Source: Agrobacterium sp. RAC06
GTDB lineage: Bacteria; Pseudomonadota; Alphaproteobacteria; Rhizobiales; Rhizobiaceae
Length of the DNA stretch: 64,000 nt
Assembly: GCF_001713475.1 (NCBI RefSeq)
Contig: NZ_CP016499.1
Location: 62,001 to 126,000 of the forward strand
Reading direction: 5' to 3'
The notes under the pieces were generated by a model. That model saw nothing but the letters and a program-made list of their open reading frames with translations. It was not told the origin of the DNA and ran no database searches. The position numbers and the translations under genes are program-made. Positions 24,249 through 34,121 of this stretch are shown piece by piece (within the stretch, counting starts at the first letter, position 1; each line of letters opens with the position of its first letter).

Positions 24249-26435
24249 ATGAAACAAGTTTTTAGACAGAAGCCATTTCTCGTACTGGGGCTCCCCATGG
24301 CGGTAACGGCGCTGACGATCGGCTTGCTGTTTGGTGCGCTGCTCCTGTCTGCAGCAAAGTCAGATCAAGCCGCAATTCAGCGTCAGCAGGGTCTTTTGAA
24401 CCTTGTGGTGGGGAATCTGGAAGAAGAGGTGGCCCACAACCAAGAGAGCGCAACTGTCTGGGATGACGCCGTCGTGGAGGTCCGCCAGCGAAACAGCGAG
24501 TGGATGGCGTCCAACCTCGGTGAGTGGATGCATAGCTATTTCCGGCATGATGCGGCGCTGGTTCTCAATGCGAGCGATGGCCTCGTCTACGAATTCATTG
24601 CTGAACCTTCCACATCAGCGTCAGGCGCAGAGATTGCTGAGCTGGCGAAACCCTTGGTGGAAAGGCTCCGGCAGCGGCTTGCCGCGGGCGAAACTGCGAC
24701 CGGCACGACCATATTGTCGATCGGCGAGAGCGATCTTCTCGACCTCAACGGCCGTGCCGCAATCGTAAGTGTGAAGCCGATCGTCTCCGACACCGGAGAG
24801 ATCGAGCAGGCACCGGGAACAGAGAACCTCCATATCGCCGTGCGCTATCTAGACGGCGTGCTGCTGTCCGAATTGGGGCGGAATTATCAATTCCAAGACC
24901 TCGCGTTCGCTCGTTCCTCAACTCTCGCTGCCGATGTTTCCCGTGTCCCTCTGCGAGCCAAATCCGGTGAGCTGATAGGCTATTTCCAATGGCAGCCTTT
25001 CACTCCTGGAGCGAGCGTCATCAAGTCTGTTTATCCAGTGATCCTGCTTGTAGGGGGCTCGGCCCTTCTTCTGATGAGCTTCCTGGGCCATGCGATCTGG
25101 CGGCGCTCGCAAAGCTTGGCTGAAAGCCAACAGGACCTCAGGCAATTGGCCATGCATGACCCTCTGACGGGACTTGCTAACCGAACGACGTTTCACGCTG
25201 CCCTTTCGGAGCGTCTTGAAAAAGCGACGGTTGAAAACAACGTCTCCGTCATGTTCGTGGATTTGGATCACTTCAAGGAGGTCAATGATACCTTCGGACA
25301 TCCCGTCGGAGACATCCTCATCAAAGAGGTGGCAAACCGGTTGCTCGAACTCGGATCCTCGGCGCTTGTATCCCGGATCGGCGGGGATGAGTTCACGCTT
25401 ATTCAAGAGGCCGGAGATCTTGCGGATGTCGAACGGCTCGCCGAAGAGATTATAGCCCTGCTCCGCCTGCCATTCCAAATCGACGGCAGACTGATAACGA
25501 TCGGCGCAAGCATTGGACTTTCGTTCTCGGCACCCGGGCTTGAGGCGAGCGAAATCACGAGGCGTGCCGATATTGCACTTTACCATGCCAAGGCGGCGGG
25601 TAGGAATACTTTTGCGGTATTCGGCAACCACATGGAAGAGGTCTTGCGTCGTAGACGCGCCTTGGAGAGCGACCTGGCCGCCGCACTCGAGACAGGCACC
25701 CAACTCGCGGTTCACTTCCAGCCGGTGTACTCGGCACAAAATGGGCGGGTATCGTCAATGGAAGCACTCTGCCGCTGGACGCATCCCACGTTCGGTGAAA
25801 TCTCGCCCGACGTGTTCGTTCCGATCGCCGAGCAATGCGGGCTGATCCAGAAACTGGGTCTGTACGTCCTTGAGGAAGCGTGCAGCCTGCTATCTGAGGT
25901 CCCCGATGGCGACTTGGGCATGTCAGTCAACGCCTCTGCGGTAGAACTCATGTCCTCCGGCTACGCGTTGCGGGTCCTGACGATGCTGGCAAAGTATGGA
26001 CTTCAGCCGACCCGGCTCGAGATAGAGATTACCGAAAGCGTTGCGACAGACACCAACGGCAAAACAGCGGCAGCGATCCGGGACCTGAGAAAAGCGGGCG
26101 TAAGGTTTGCCGTTGATGACTTTGGGAAGGGTAATTCGTCGTTTGGGCAGCTTCTCAAGCTAGATGTGGATCGGATCAAGATCGACAAGATCTTCGTTGA
26201 CCAAATCCATCAAGGTGGGGGCATGCCGCTGATCGAAGCCATCGTGCAGATGGCACGCCATAAGGGGCTGAAGACCACGGCGGAAGGGATCGAGACCGCC
26301 GACCAACGTTTAGCGCTCACCTCGCTGGGATGCGATCACCTGCAGGGCTTCGAACTCTCAAAGCCGCTGAGCCGAGTGAGCACGATTCATTTGATGTCTG
26401 GCCCGGATAGTCGAATGGAACGCACGGTTCTGTGA
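24249..26435 (+). CDS. CHASE4-GGDEF-EAL cyclic-di-GMP enzyme
   Basis: 728 residues. Two membrane helices (about 12-38 and 258-285) bracket a periplasmic CHASE4-like sensor ('EEEVAHNQESATVWDDAVVEV'). The cyclase domain has an intact active site, RIGGDEF at about residue 376-382, without the RxxD inhibitory site just before it. The phosphodiesterase domain has SMEALCRW as EAL, and 'ITESVA' and 'DDFGKGNSSFGQLLKLDVDRIKID' motifs. Both activities are possible. It likely tunes surface attachment or motility in response to an external signal. Confidence 0.9.
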   Translation: MKQVFRQKPFLVLGLPMAVTALTIGLLFGALLLSAAKSDQAAIQRQQGLLNLVVGNLEEEVAHNQESATVWDDAVVEVRQRNSEWMASNLGEWMHSYFRHDAALVLNASDGLVYEFIAEPSTSASGAEIAELAKPLVERLRQRLAAGETATGTTILSIGESDLLDLNGRAAIVSVKPIVSDTGEIEQAPGTENLHIAVRYLDGVLLSELGRNYQFQDLAFARSSTLAADVSRVPLRAKSGELIGYFQWQPFTPGASVIKSVYPVILLVGGSALLLMSFLGHAIWRRSQSLAESQQDLRQLAMHDPLTGLANRTTFHAALSERLEKATVENNVSVMFVDLDHFKEVNDTFGHPVGDILIKEVANRLLELGSSALVSRIGGDEFTLIQEAGDLADVERLAEEIIALLRLPFQIDGRLITIGASIGLSFSAPGLEASEITRRADIALYHAKAAGRNTFAVFGNHMEEVLRRRRALESDLAAALETGTQLAVHFQPVYSAQNGRVSSMEALCRWTHPTFGEISPDVFVPIAEQCGLIQKLGLYVLEEACSLLSEVPDGDLGMSVNASAVELMSSGYALRVLTMLAKYGLQPTRLEIEITESVATDTNGKTAAAIRDLRKAGVRFAVDDFGKGNSSFGQLLKLDVDRIKIDKIFVDQIHQGGGMPLIEAIVQMARHKGLKTTAEGIETADQRLALTSLGCDHLQGFELSKPLSRVSTIHLMSGPDSRMERTVL

Positions 26436-26889
26436 CGCCGACAGGAAGGTGCTGGACCGCTTTTCCTGGTCTCCGACCGTGATACTGAGCAAGTGTTAGT
26501 CCGCTACCGGCGCCGACGCGACAGAACCGGACAGACCGCCCACGGCCCCTTTCCGGACATCTCAACTAAACCAGATGCTTGATCTGCCTCGTTTTCCTGC
26601 CTGCATGCATCCGACGTGATGGCGGGTCGGCGGTTCGTATCCGTTCAAGAGCACTACGGATGAGCATCACTGAAAGCAGGGCATCCGCCCCAAGGATTCA
26701 AGACTGAGCTCATCACGTCAATAGCGCGAGGTCACACAGCTTCTAAGGAGCGGAATTGGCCCTTAAACCTGTCCCATGGACGGCATATGGCCCCATCTTC
26801 GAATTACGGTGGCTCGGAGCGCTGGTGGCCGGTTGAAATTCTGATCATTTGCTGAAAGTTTGTGCTTTCAATCGATCGGGAATATTCAA
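26436..26889. other. Intergenic region without a supported gene
   Basis: About 450 bp. No open frame shows a recognisable product, and no clear terminator or operator is seen apart from AT-rich sequence near 26835-26889, which may hold the promoter of the HPP gene. Confidence 0.4.
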
Positions 26890-28038
26890 TTGCAGTTCTT
26901 ACGTTCATTTGGGCCGGCAGTGACTGGCACGGCTCCAATGGAGGCTCTGCGCGCTGGCATTGGAGCTTTTATCGGGCTTTGGCTGTCCGGCTATTTCTTG
27001 CTGTCCCCCGGCGTTGATCTCGAAAGTGGCCTCTACCTTGTCGCACCGCTGGGCGCGACTGCCGTTCTCCTGTTTGCCGTTCCCAACAGTCCGCTTGCTC
27101 AGCCATGGTCTGCTGTTGTCGGCAATACGGTCGCGGCTCTTGTTGGCGTGGCAATCTCGCTATTCATTCACGAGCCGACGTTACGGATCGCCCTTGCTGT
27201 CTCGCTGGCGATCCTTGTGACAATCATGCTGCGGGCAGTTCATCCGCCGGCAGGAGCAGTCGCCATGACAGCTGCCATGAGCCCGGAAGCTGTGGAGCGC
27301 CTTGGTTTCTGGTTTGCGCTTGCGCCAATTGCGACGGGCACTGCAAGCCTCGTCCTGATTGCGATCGCCTATGCCAGGCTCGCAGGGCGTCGCTATCCAT
27401 TTCGTCAATTCGACCAGCAAAACAGGCATGGCACAGCTGACAGGATCGCCGTCGAACGGCTGGGGCTCTCTGAGGCTGAGCTAAGCGACATCCTTCAACG
27501 CTATCGGCAGTCATTCAACCTCGGCGTTGAAGATTTGGCACGCCTTATCGGCGCAGCAGAGCTCCAGGCAGCAGCGCACCAGACCGGTACTCCAACGGCG
27601 GGCGCCATCATGTCCTCGAACCTGATCACTGTGAAGGCAAACACAGATTTGGGCACGGTCGCGGATCTCTTCCGGCGTCATCGTTTCACATCGCTACCCG
27701 TCGTTGACGGGAAGCAGCGGTTTCTAGGCATTATCTTCCAGATGCATCTCATCAGCCGCGCAAGAGAAGACGCACTTCGTCTCGATCGAGGTCTCATCCC
27801 CGCCCTGCGAAGGCTGATCGATCCCGAAAGGGATAAGCCAGTCCTCGCAATCGACATCATGAGTGTCACGGTCCCTCGCGCTATTGCGACCACGCCGCTC
27901 GGAGCCTTGTTGCCGTTGATGGGTGACACAGATGTTGATGCCGTGCCCATTCTGGAATACGGCAAACTCATCGGTATCGTCACCAGAACCGACCTCATCG
28001 CCGCGATGGCCCGCGGGATCGCTCGAGCAGAAATTTGA
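26890..28038 (+). CDS. HPP-family membrane protein with CBS pair (possible nitrite transporter)
   Basis: About 382 residues. The first 175 residues form four to five membrane helices with the family signature 'MLRAVHPPAGAVAMTAAM' (the HPP motif) and 'LVAPLGATAVLLFAVPNSPLAQPW'. The cytoplasmic half holds two CBS motifs ('IMSSNLITVKANTDLGTVADLFRRHRFTSLPVVD' and 'IMSVTVPRAIATTPLGALLPLMGDTDVDAVPIL'), usually nucleotide sensors. Plant and cyanobacterial HPP proteins have been reported to transport nitrite; the neighbouring NIT-domain receptor fits this. TTG 26890 is my start choice; GTG 26860 is possible. Confidence 0.85.
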   Translation: MQFLRSFGPAVTGTAPMEALRAGIGAFIGLWLSGYFLLSPGVDLESGLYLVAPLGATAVLLFAVPNSPLAQPWSAVVGNTVAALVGVAISLFIHEPTLRIALAVSLAILVTIMLRAVHPPAGAVAMTAAMSPEAVERLGFWFALAPIATGTASLVLIAIAYARLAGRRYPFRQFDQQNRHGTADRIAVERLGLSEAELSDILQRYRQSFNLGVEDLARLIGAAELQAAAHQTGTPTAGAIMSSNLITVKANTDLGTVADLFRRHRFTSLPVVDGKQRFLGIIFQMHLISRAREDALRLDRGLIPALRRLIDPERDKPVLAIDIMSVTVPRAIATTPLGALLPLMGDTDVDAVPILEYGKLIGIVTRTDLIAAMARGIARAEI

Positions 28039-28146
28039 TGGCGTCTGCAAGATAGGGCCCGCGCGCGGAACTACGAACGCCATGTATGTCGGCTGCGCAC
28101 CGCCGTGTCGTCCGTCCCGTATGAGGATAGTGTATTCTCCATCGAC

Positions 28147-30339
28147 TCAGGCCCTCATCCTTCCTGGCACGATGTTGCCGTCGGAAGGTGAGGTCAAACG
28201 GAAGCCAAGAAGCAGGCTCTGAAGAGTGGCGCTTTCGCTGGCCAAGGCTGCGCCAGCAGCGTTCATCTCTTCCACCATGGCCGCGTTCTGTTGTGTCGAT
28301 TGATCCAGATGGTTCACCGCCACATTGACCTGCGAAAGGCCGACCGCCTGTTCCTGGGCTGCAATGGCGATGGCATCCACATGGCTTGCTGCTTCCTGCA
28401 CCAGCTCGTCAATCTCGGCCAGTCCGGTACCGGTCTCGGAGACCAGCTCGACCCCCTGGCGAACAGCCAGTTCAGAATTACCGATCAGCCCCGAGATTTC
28501 CCGCGCTGCCTGTGCCGAACGTTGTGCCAGCTCCCGGACTTCCTGCGCAACCACGGCAAACCCCTTGCCGGCCTCGCCGGCGCGGGCTGCCTCGACGCCC
28601 GCGTTGAGAGCGAGCAGGTTTGTCTGGAAGGCAATCTGGTCGATCACATCGATAATTTGGCTGATCTGGCTCGATGCCTGTTCTATCTTGTCCATCGCCG
28701 CCACGGCGTTTCGTACCACTTCACCTGATCGATTTGCCCTTTCGCGTGCGCGCTTCGTCACGCTGCGGGCCAAATCTGAGCGTCTGGACGTGGCTGTCAC
28801 ATTTGCTGTGATCTGTTCCAGTGCAGCGGCCGTCTCTTCAAGCGAGGCGGCCTGCTGCTCGGTGCGCTTCGACAGGTCATCCGATGCTGAAGAAACTTCG
28901 GATGCTCCGCCGGTGACGGTCGTGACCGATTGGCCAACACCAACCAGCGCTTGCCGCAACTGCACCACCGAGCGATTGAAGTCATGGCGAAGGTCTTCGA
29001 ACTGCGGCGCGAAAGCCTGGGTCACCTCGCAAAGAAGGTCGCCAGCAGCAAGTTTCCTCAAGGCCTGGGCAAGCGTGCCCGTCGCCTTGTTCATACGCGC
29101 TTCGGCCTCTGCCTCTGCTGCGATTTGCATGTCAACTCGGTCGCGTTCGGCCTGTTCGCGCGCACGCTCTGCCTCAAGCTCCAGTTCGCGATTGCGGATC
29201 GCAGAGAGCCGGAAGACTTCCACCGCTTTGACCATGTCTCCGACTTCGTCCTTCCGGTCGGCAGACTGCCCCGTTGTCTCAAGGTGCCCCTCCGCCAATC
29301 TGCGCATTGACAGTACGAGCGCCTTCAGTGGATGGCTGATGGTGCGTGCCAGGAGCATCGACGAAGCGATGACCAGAACTGCTCCAGCGACACAAAGGAG
29401 CAGAACCGTTCCGAGGCGAGTGAATGCGCCTGCGGCGATGGCGCGAGCCTCGCTGCCGAGGCGTTCAAGGCTTGCCGTTTCCAGAGCCTTCATTGCGTCA
29501 ATGCGCTGACTGGCGGCTGCAAACCAGCGATCAGCACTCAAATCACTGGCCGCTGTTGGACCCATCCCAATCAAGGTCGACCTTGTAGTTTCGATCTCCT
29601 GCGACGCTGGAATGGATAGGTGCGAAGCGTAGGCGGATTGCCGTTCCTTCTGTTGCAGGGCGAGGAAGTTATCGATCAACACATTCTGCGCGCCAGCCAT
29701 GCGGGCAAAGGGAGCAATGCGCTCGGGGTCGATATCCCCGGACGTGATGAAGGCGTTGCCGGTAGCGCGTTCCTGGCCTGCGATCTCCTTTGCCTGCATG
29801 AGCAGGTTATAGGCGATCATTTCGGCCGCGATCCTCGACCCGACACCCTGGAGGGACAGTTCCGAGGCGAGGCCCGAGAGCTCACCGATTAGGCCGCTAT
29901 AGAAGTCGAAGGACTGTTTTCCGGTGAAGGACAGATTGTCTATAGATCGTCTTGTGTCGGCGAGGCTTTTCAATGTGTCCTGAGCGAAGCTCCAGCGACG
30001 GTTGAGCTCTGTGTTTTCGAATTCCGCCAAGGCATCAGCGAGATCCGGCAATTTTGCCAGAGCCACATCCGTCGATTGACGCGCTGTCACAAGCGGTTGT
30101 TTGTCCGCACTTCCCTTTGATCCGATGTATCCAGCGCTCTGCCCCCGCTCTCCCTGAAGGACGTGGATCAGCTCGCCCATCGCCGCGATGTTCTCGCTCA
30201 CTTTGACCACGGTCTGCATCTGCTGGTAGGAACCCCAAGAGCTTAGAAACTCCATCGAGGCAAGGGTGAGTGCTGCAACCAGGGGGATCATGATCGCAAG
30301 CCAGAGGCGTTTGCTGATTGAAAAGTCGGTGATGCGCAT
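28147..30339 (-). CDS. Methyl-accepting chemotaxis protein with NIT (nitrate/nitrite-sensing) domain
   Basis: 730 residues. After a first membrane helix (about 11-30) comes a NIT domain with both hallmarks, '[17 protein letters not shown]' (about 58) and '[16 protein letters not shown]' (about 186). A second membrane helix (about 310-330), HAMP ('[21 protein letters not shown]') and a signalling domain ('[41 protein letters not shown]') follow. No C-terminal pentapeptide for the methylation enzymes is evident. It probably steers cells toward nitrate or nitrite. It converges with the HPP gene, leaving about 108 bp. Confidence 0.93.
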   Translation of the reverse strand: MRITDFSISKRLWLAIMIPLVAALTLASMEFLSSWGSYQQMQTVVKVSENIAAMGELIHVLQGERGQSAGYIGSKGSADKQPLVTARQSTDVALAKLPDLADALAEFENTELNRRWSFAQDTLKSLADTRRSIDNLSFTGKQSFDFYSGLIGELSGLASELSLQGVGSRIAAEMIAYNLLMQAKEIAGQERATGNAFITSGDIDPERIAPFARMAGAQNVLIDNFLALQQKERQSAYASHLSIPASQEIETTRSTLIGMGPTAASDLSADRWFAAASQRIDAMKALETASLERLGSEARAIAAGAFTRLGTVLLLCVAGAVLVIASSMLLARTISHPLKALVLSMRRLAEGHLETTGQSADRKDEVGDMVKAVEVFRLSAIRNRELELEAERAREQAERDRVDMQIAAEAEAEARMNKATGTLAQALRKLAAGDLLCEVTQAFAPQFEDLRHDFNRSVVQLRQALVGVGQSVTTVTGGASEVSSASDDLSKRTEQQAASLEETAAALEQITANVTATSRRSDLARSVTKRARERANRSGEVVRNAVAAMDKIEQASSQISQIIDVIDQIAFQTNLLALNAGVEAARAGEAGKGFAVVAQEVRELAQRSAQAAREISGLIGNSELAVRQGVELVSETGTGLAEIDELVQEAASHVDAIAIAAQEQAVGLSQVNVAVNHLDQSTQQNAAMVEEMNAAGAALASESATLQSLLLGFRLTSPSDGNIVPGRMRA

Positions 30340-30596
30340 CTGCAGGTTGTCCTGAGCTGGGGCATCATGCCGAATATCGTAACATCATGATACGATGTGA
30401 ATTTTAGCTAGAATTGATGTGATGAGGTAAAAACCTGCCTAACGCATTCTGGCTCGGTTTGACGAATGCCAAGCGTCGAAAAAATAAACCTCAGCGTGCG
30501 TCAACCCAATGCAGGTTTGGTGGGGATTTGAAGCGCGAACTGCACATTTACGCGCAAACTCCAGGCGCAATTGAGCGGATGGCATGGAGGGGCCGA

Positions 30597-30806
30597 TCAT
30601 CGTCTGTCGCCTGTGTATCGAGGATCAAGTGACAGCAGCCGGTCCATGAGATAGGCGACCGTCTCGGGTCCGGCGCAGCCACGGATCACGCATTCATGCA
30701 TGTCGCAGACGGTGTCACAGACTCGCTCACGCCGCGATCTAAAGACGACCGGAGGAACAAACCTGTCGCGGTCTATGCCTCGGTCCGGCTTCTGGCTCTT
30801 CAACAT
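30597..30806 (-). CDS. Small Cys-rich protein, unknown
   Basis: 69 residues; 'RERVCDTVCDMHECVIRGCAGPETVAYLMDRLL' places four Cys within sixteen residues. The ATG follows GAGGAATC, a strong ribosome site, 26 bp after the ric stop, so it is probably co-transcribed with ric and under its Nnr-type box. No family is recognised. A metal- or cluster-related role next to ric is speculative. Confidence 0.5.
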   Translation of the reverse strand: MLKSQKPDRGIDRDRFVPPVVFRSRRERVCDTVCDMHECVIRGCAGPETVAYLMDRLLSLDPRYTGDRR

Positions 30807-30832
30807 GATTCCTCATCTTCAATAGATTTGTT

Positions 30833-31495
30833 TTAGAGGGTCCCGCCGGTAAAGCGTGGAAAGAGGACTTCATTTTCCAGGTGCATGTGCTGGACGAGAT
30901 CGTCGGCAAACTTCTTTACGCCTGTGTAAAGCGCGCGCCATGAATTGCAGGCACCGTCCGGTAGATGAAATCCGCCCGTCACGTGCTCGAGTTCCGTCAG
31001 ATGCTCTGCCTCGACGTCATGTTCGTGGCGCATCTGTTCAATGGGTCTTGTCAGAGCTTTATGGTCGCCGCGTTCCATGAGTGGGAAGAGCATAAGCTCC
31101 TCGCTATGCATGTGGCTGTGAAGGTCGCTCTGGATGCGCTCGAGCAGATTTGCCAGGCCGATCGGTGCATCGTGGTGATCGCCATGCACCCGCTCGACCT
31201 TGGCTGCGAGAGGGATCAAAGAGTTGAGTTCCGCACGGTGGGTGTCGTGGTAGCGTGTCTTGAGGTGCTTGATCAGATCGACAGTTTCATCCGGTGCTTC
31301 TGTCGAGGCGGCATCGACAAGGCCCTGCAATTCGCCCACCAAGGTTTCCGGCGAGAGTCCTGCGGCTTCGGCCGCAACCTCGAGGCTATCAGAGCCACCG
31401 CAGCAGAAGCTGATGCCGTGACCGCGGAAAAGTGCGGCTGCACCGGGGAGGGAGGTCGCGATCTTTCCGACCGTCTGGCTTGCGTCAAGTTTCAT
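30833..31495 (-). CDS. dnrN: RIC-family di-iron protein (YtfE/DnrN/ScdA), Fe-S cluster repair
   Basis: 220 residues. The N-terminal domain has the conserved Cys pair 'GISFCCGGSDSL' (ScdA_N); the rest is a hemerythrin-like bundle with His/Glu ligands ('RYHDTHRAEL', 'HGDHHDAP', 'HMHSEELMLFPLM', 'MRHEHDVEAEHL', 'LVQHMHLENEVLFPRF'). Family members repair iron-sulfur clusters damaged by NO and are typically under NO-responsive Crp/Fnr regulators. Start is ATG 31495, eight bases after AAGG. A perfect TTGCG-N4-CGCAA box lies 76 bp upstream. Confidence 0.92.
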   Translation of the reverse strand: MKLDASQTVGKIATSLPGAAALFRGHGISFCCGGSDSLEVAAEAAGLSPETLVGELQGLVDAASTEAPDETVDLIKHLKTRYHDTHRAELNSLIPLAAKVERVHGDHHDAPIGLANLLERIQSDLHSHMHSEELMLFPLMERGDHKALTRPIEQMRHEHDVEAEHLTELEHVTGGFHLPDGACNSWRALYTGVKKFADDLVQHMHLENEVLFPRFTGGTL

Positions 31496-31570
31496 CGAGT
31501 TCACCTTGCTTTGCGCTTTAATGCGTTACCGCTGTGGTGCCGACTATGGTGAGGAATGCCGATCCGGTCG

Positions 31571-31584
31571 TTGCGCTTTCGCAA
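31571..31584 (-). promoter_or_regulatory. Perfect Nnr/Dnr-type box before ric
   Basis: TTGCGCTTTCGCAA, a perfect TTGCG-N4-CGCAA palindrome in the gap between ubiV and ric; it faces ric, whose ATG is 76 bp away. Confidence 0.75.
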
Positions 31585-31612
31585 ACAAGATGTGCTCGTA
31601 CTCCCTCGCGCA

Positions 31613-32530
31613 TCAGGGCGCGTGGGCATTGTTTTTTGCCCGCGATACCCAGGCCGCTCCCTCTTGCGCGTGATGAAAGCCGTTCGAGAACTTGGCTGTG
31701 GGATAAGTATGCCCGATCAACTCGGCGGCCTCTTGGGGTTCCATGCTGCCCGACAGCGTTTCCTGGAAGATGACGGCGATGCGCGCCATGTCGCAGTCCT
31801 GTGGTGAGAGACGGAAGCCAGTGACCCCGGCCTCTTGCAACTCCTTCAGTTCGCTGAGCAGGAGTTGGCACGTGTGCGACATTGTCTGCACGCCATTAAG
31901 CACCAGGAATGACTGGCGATCGAGTGTCTTGATTGACAGGCCGTCCGGCTCTTCGCCACAGACGAACTGGCAATTGTCCTTGATCCTGCCCTTGGAACGG
32001 GCATGGGCGCAGCGAGCCGATATGGCAAGCGGCATGCGACCGAATACCATCACTTCGAGAGCCACATCCGGCGCGTCGGCGGCGATCCTGGCGATCGAGC
32101 TAAAGGGAAGTTCCGGCGGAAGACAGATACGGTCTGCCCCGCGTTGTGCCAGCAAGCGCACGGTTGGGCCATTATAGACATTGACCAAGGGGCCGACGAG
32201 GTGTCGGCGGCCCTTGATCAGGCCGATGGCGGAGAGGTCGTTTACCTCGATGGGGTAGTCCGACGTCTCGATCAGCTCTTTCACGATCCGACTTTCTCGC
32301 TCCAAGGTGATTAGCGCCAGCGAGGAAAAGGCCACCGACTTTCCCGCCCGTTCCAGGCGCTCCACCACGTCTGCCAAGTATGGCTCGATGAAATGCTGCC
32401 GTTTGGAGCAGACAGTCTCGCCGAGGATAATGTGATCCACGGGCGCTTCGTCTGCGATCTGATAATAGAAATCCCGCCATTTCGGGCCGTCCCAGAGATA
32501 GTATACAGGGCCCAGTGTCAGTTCAGTCAT
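31613..32530 (-). CDS. ubiV: UbiV, O2-independent ubiquinone hydroxylation partner (U32 peptidase family)
   Basis: About 305 residues. U32 proteins UbiU and UbiV form a complex with [4Fe-4S] clusters and replace the O2-dependent ring hydroxylases in anaerobic ubiquinone synthesis. Cluster cysteines are visible: one in 'GETVCSKRQHF', one in 'SARCAHARSKGR' and two in 'NCQFVCGEEPDG'. Start ATG 32530 is chosen because GGAG lies six bases before it; it overlaps the ubiU stop by one to four bases. Confidence 0.9.
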   Translation of the reverse strand: MTELTLGPVYYLWDGPKWRDFYYQIADEAPVDHIILGETVCSKRQHFIEPYLADVVERLERAGKSVAFSSLALITLERESRIVKELIETSDYPIEVNDLSAIGLIKGRRHLVGPLVNVYNGPTVRLLAQRGADRICLPPELPFSSIARIAADAPDVALEVMVFGRMPLAISARCAHARSKGRIKDNCQFVCGEEPDGLSIKTLDRQSFLVLNGVQTMSHTCQLLLSELKELQEAGVTGFRLSPQDCDMARIAVIFQETLSGSMEPQEAAELIGHTYPTAKFSNGFHHAQEGAAWVSRAKNNAHAP

Positions 32531-32532
32531 GC

Positions 32533-33513
32533 TCATCTCCAGCGCTTCTCATAGGCTCCGACCGTGGTCTTCTGCCCTTCGCTCAGCGCCCTCAGCCGGG
32601 TCAACAACGGGCCACGCCCCGAGGGGGCGGTTGCGAGTACCTGGCGCAGCGTGGATACGACTTCGGCCACATAGGCTTTGCCGCGCTGGCGTCCTTCGAT
32701 TTTCAAGGCAGAGACGCCGGCATCCTTCAAGGCTTCGATTTCACCCATGACATCGAGGGACACTGGGTCTTCGAAGGCGTAGCCACGGGCATCGCCGATG
32801 TCGAAGCGTCCCTTGCACAGTGTGGGGTAGCCGGCGGCCTCCCCATGGCTGAACCGGTTGATCGTATAAGTGCCGAGCTCCGACACCATGTCGGAGCCGT
32901 CTTGTCGGTACTGCACATGGCTCGCCGGAGAGCAGACGCCGTTCATATTGGGCGATTTGCCGGTGGCGTATGAGGAGAGCGAGCAGCGTCCCTCGGCCAT
33001 GACGCAAAGCCCGCCGAAGACGAAGACCTCGATCTCGCATTTGACCTTGCGACCAATGCGGGCAATGTCGCTGATCGTCAGCGTTCTCGGCAAGACGACC
33101 CGTTTTGCGTTGAAGGCTTCGACGAGAAAATTGATCGCTTCGGGATTGGAAGCAGACGCCTGGACCGAAACATGCAAGCGCTGCTCTGGATAGTGTTCCC
33201 TGACATGGGCCATGAGACCGAAATCCGCCAGGATTAGCGCATCGGCACCGAACCTTATCGCGTCGGCGGCCGCACGATACCAGATCTCTTCGTCGCCAGC
33301 CCGCATGAAGGTGTTGAGGGCGACGAATGTCATGCAGCCTTTCTTGCGGGCATAGACAATCGCGCCTCGCAACTCTTCTCGGCTAAAATTGAGGCCGGGG
33401 AAATTGCGGGCATTGGTCTCGTCGCGGAAGCCGCAATAGACCGCGTCAGCGCCTGCATCGACGGCTTCACGAAAGGCTGCTGGCGTTCCCGCCGGACAGA
33501 TCAGTTCCATCAC
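32533..33513 (-). CDS. ubiU: UbiU, O2-independent ubiquinone hydroxylation partner (U32 peptidase family)
   Basis: 326 residues. The start 'MELICPAGTPAAFREAVDAGADAVYCGFRDETNARNFPGLNFS' and 'HVSVQASASNPEAI' are typical of U32 proteins. Cluster cysteines are seen in 'FGGLCVMAEGRCSLSSYATGKSPNMNGVCSPA'. It lies between ubiT and ubiV with four-base overlaps on both sides, so the three are translated as one unit. Confidence 0.92.
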   Translation of the reverse strand: MMELICPAGTPAAFREAVDAGADAVYCGFRDETNARNFPGLNFSREELRGAIVYARKKGCMTFVALNTFMRAGDEEIWYRAAADAIRFGADALILADFGLMAHVREHYPEQRLHVSVQASASNPEAINFLVEAFNAKRVVLPRTLTISDIARIGRKVKCEIEVFVFGGLCVMAEGRCSLSSYATGKSPNMNGVCSPASHVQYRQDGSDMVSELGTYTINRFSHGEAAGYPTLCKGRFDIGDARGYAFEDPVSLDVMGEIEALKDAGVSALKIEGRQRGKAYVAEVVSTLRQVLATAPSGRGPLLTRLRALSEGQKTTVGAYEKRWR

Positions 33514-34013
33514 TGGATCCCCCTCAGCGACTGGCGTCGGATTTCCTCGGCTAGCCTGTGAACGATGGGCGCGGCAGGTCCTCCGATCCGTGCGAGATCA
33601 CGCGGAAGATCGATATCGCAGTCATCGAGGGCGTTTCTCATCGCAAGCATCGCTTCCATGTCCCCGATCACCTTTAGGTCGCGGGAAAAGAACAGCGCAT
33701 CAGCATCGCAACGCCCCTCAAGGAGCGCCAGCAGCATCACCAGCGGGGCCTCGACACCCGCATCCGCTGTGAATGCCTCGCTCTGGCGCACCACCTTGAG
33801 ACGGAGGAGGTGAGGCTCGATCAGGAAGACTAAGGGCAGATCAGTCGGGGCAAACGAAAAGCGGCAGCTTTTGTATGTGCCAAGGCGCTCGAACATATCG
33901 CCATGAGCTAGGAGCAGGAGCTTGAAGAGGCGACTTGCCACGAGCTCAATTGATACGAGCGGCATGAGCGGCACGGCTTTCAGCGGGAGAGCCAGAATGG
34001 ATGTTATCTGCAT
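33510..34013 (-). CDS. ubiT: UbiT, SCP2-domain lipid-binding accessory factor for anaerobic ubiquinone synthesis
   Basis: 167 residues from ATG 34013. 'RLFKLLLLAHGDMFERLGTYKSCRFSFAPTDLPLVFLIEPH' and 'LLALLEGRCDADALFFSRDLKVIGDMEAMLAMRNALDDCDIDL' match the SCP2-like YhbT/UbiT family, which binds isoprenoid quinone intermediates. Longer frames to 34094 are possible but would cover the regulatory gap. It leads the ubiTUV operon and faces ubiD. Confidence 0.85.
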   Translation of the reverse strand: MQITSILALPLKAVPLMPLVSIELVASRLFKLLLLAHGDMFERLGTYKSCRFSFAPTDLPLVFLIEPHLLRLKVVRQSEAFTADAGVEAPLVMLLALLEGRCDADALFFSRDLKVIGDMEAMLAMRNALDDCDIDLPRDLARIGGPAAPIVHRLAEEIRRQSLRGIQ

Positions 34014-34031
34014 TGCGCCAATTTGAGTGGT

Positions 34032-34045
34032 TTGAACCGGCGCAA
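34032..34045. promoter_or_regulatory. Candidate Nnr-type box between ubiT and ubiD
   Basis: TTGAACCGGCGCAA: the right half-site CGCAA is perfect, the left reads TTGAA. It lies 19 bp before ubiT (minus) and 77 bp before ubiD (plus); the latter spacing suits activation. Confidence 0.4.
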
Positions 34046-34121
34046 ACCTATGGGAACGGCCGACAATCCAGATTGCTCCAGCGCAAAGACGCAACCGAAT
34101 TCACAGGTCATAGCGGTCCGC

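Noticed and set aside
28325-29509. Plus-strand 394-codon frame opposite the NIT chemoreceptor
   Set aside because: Ser/Ala-rich mirror sequence with no domain; the receptor on the minus strand has all expected motifs.
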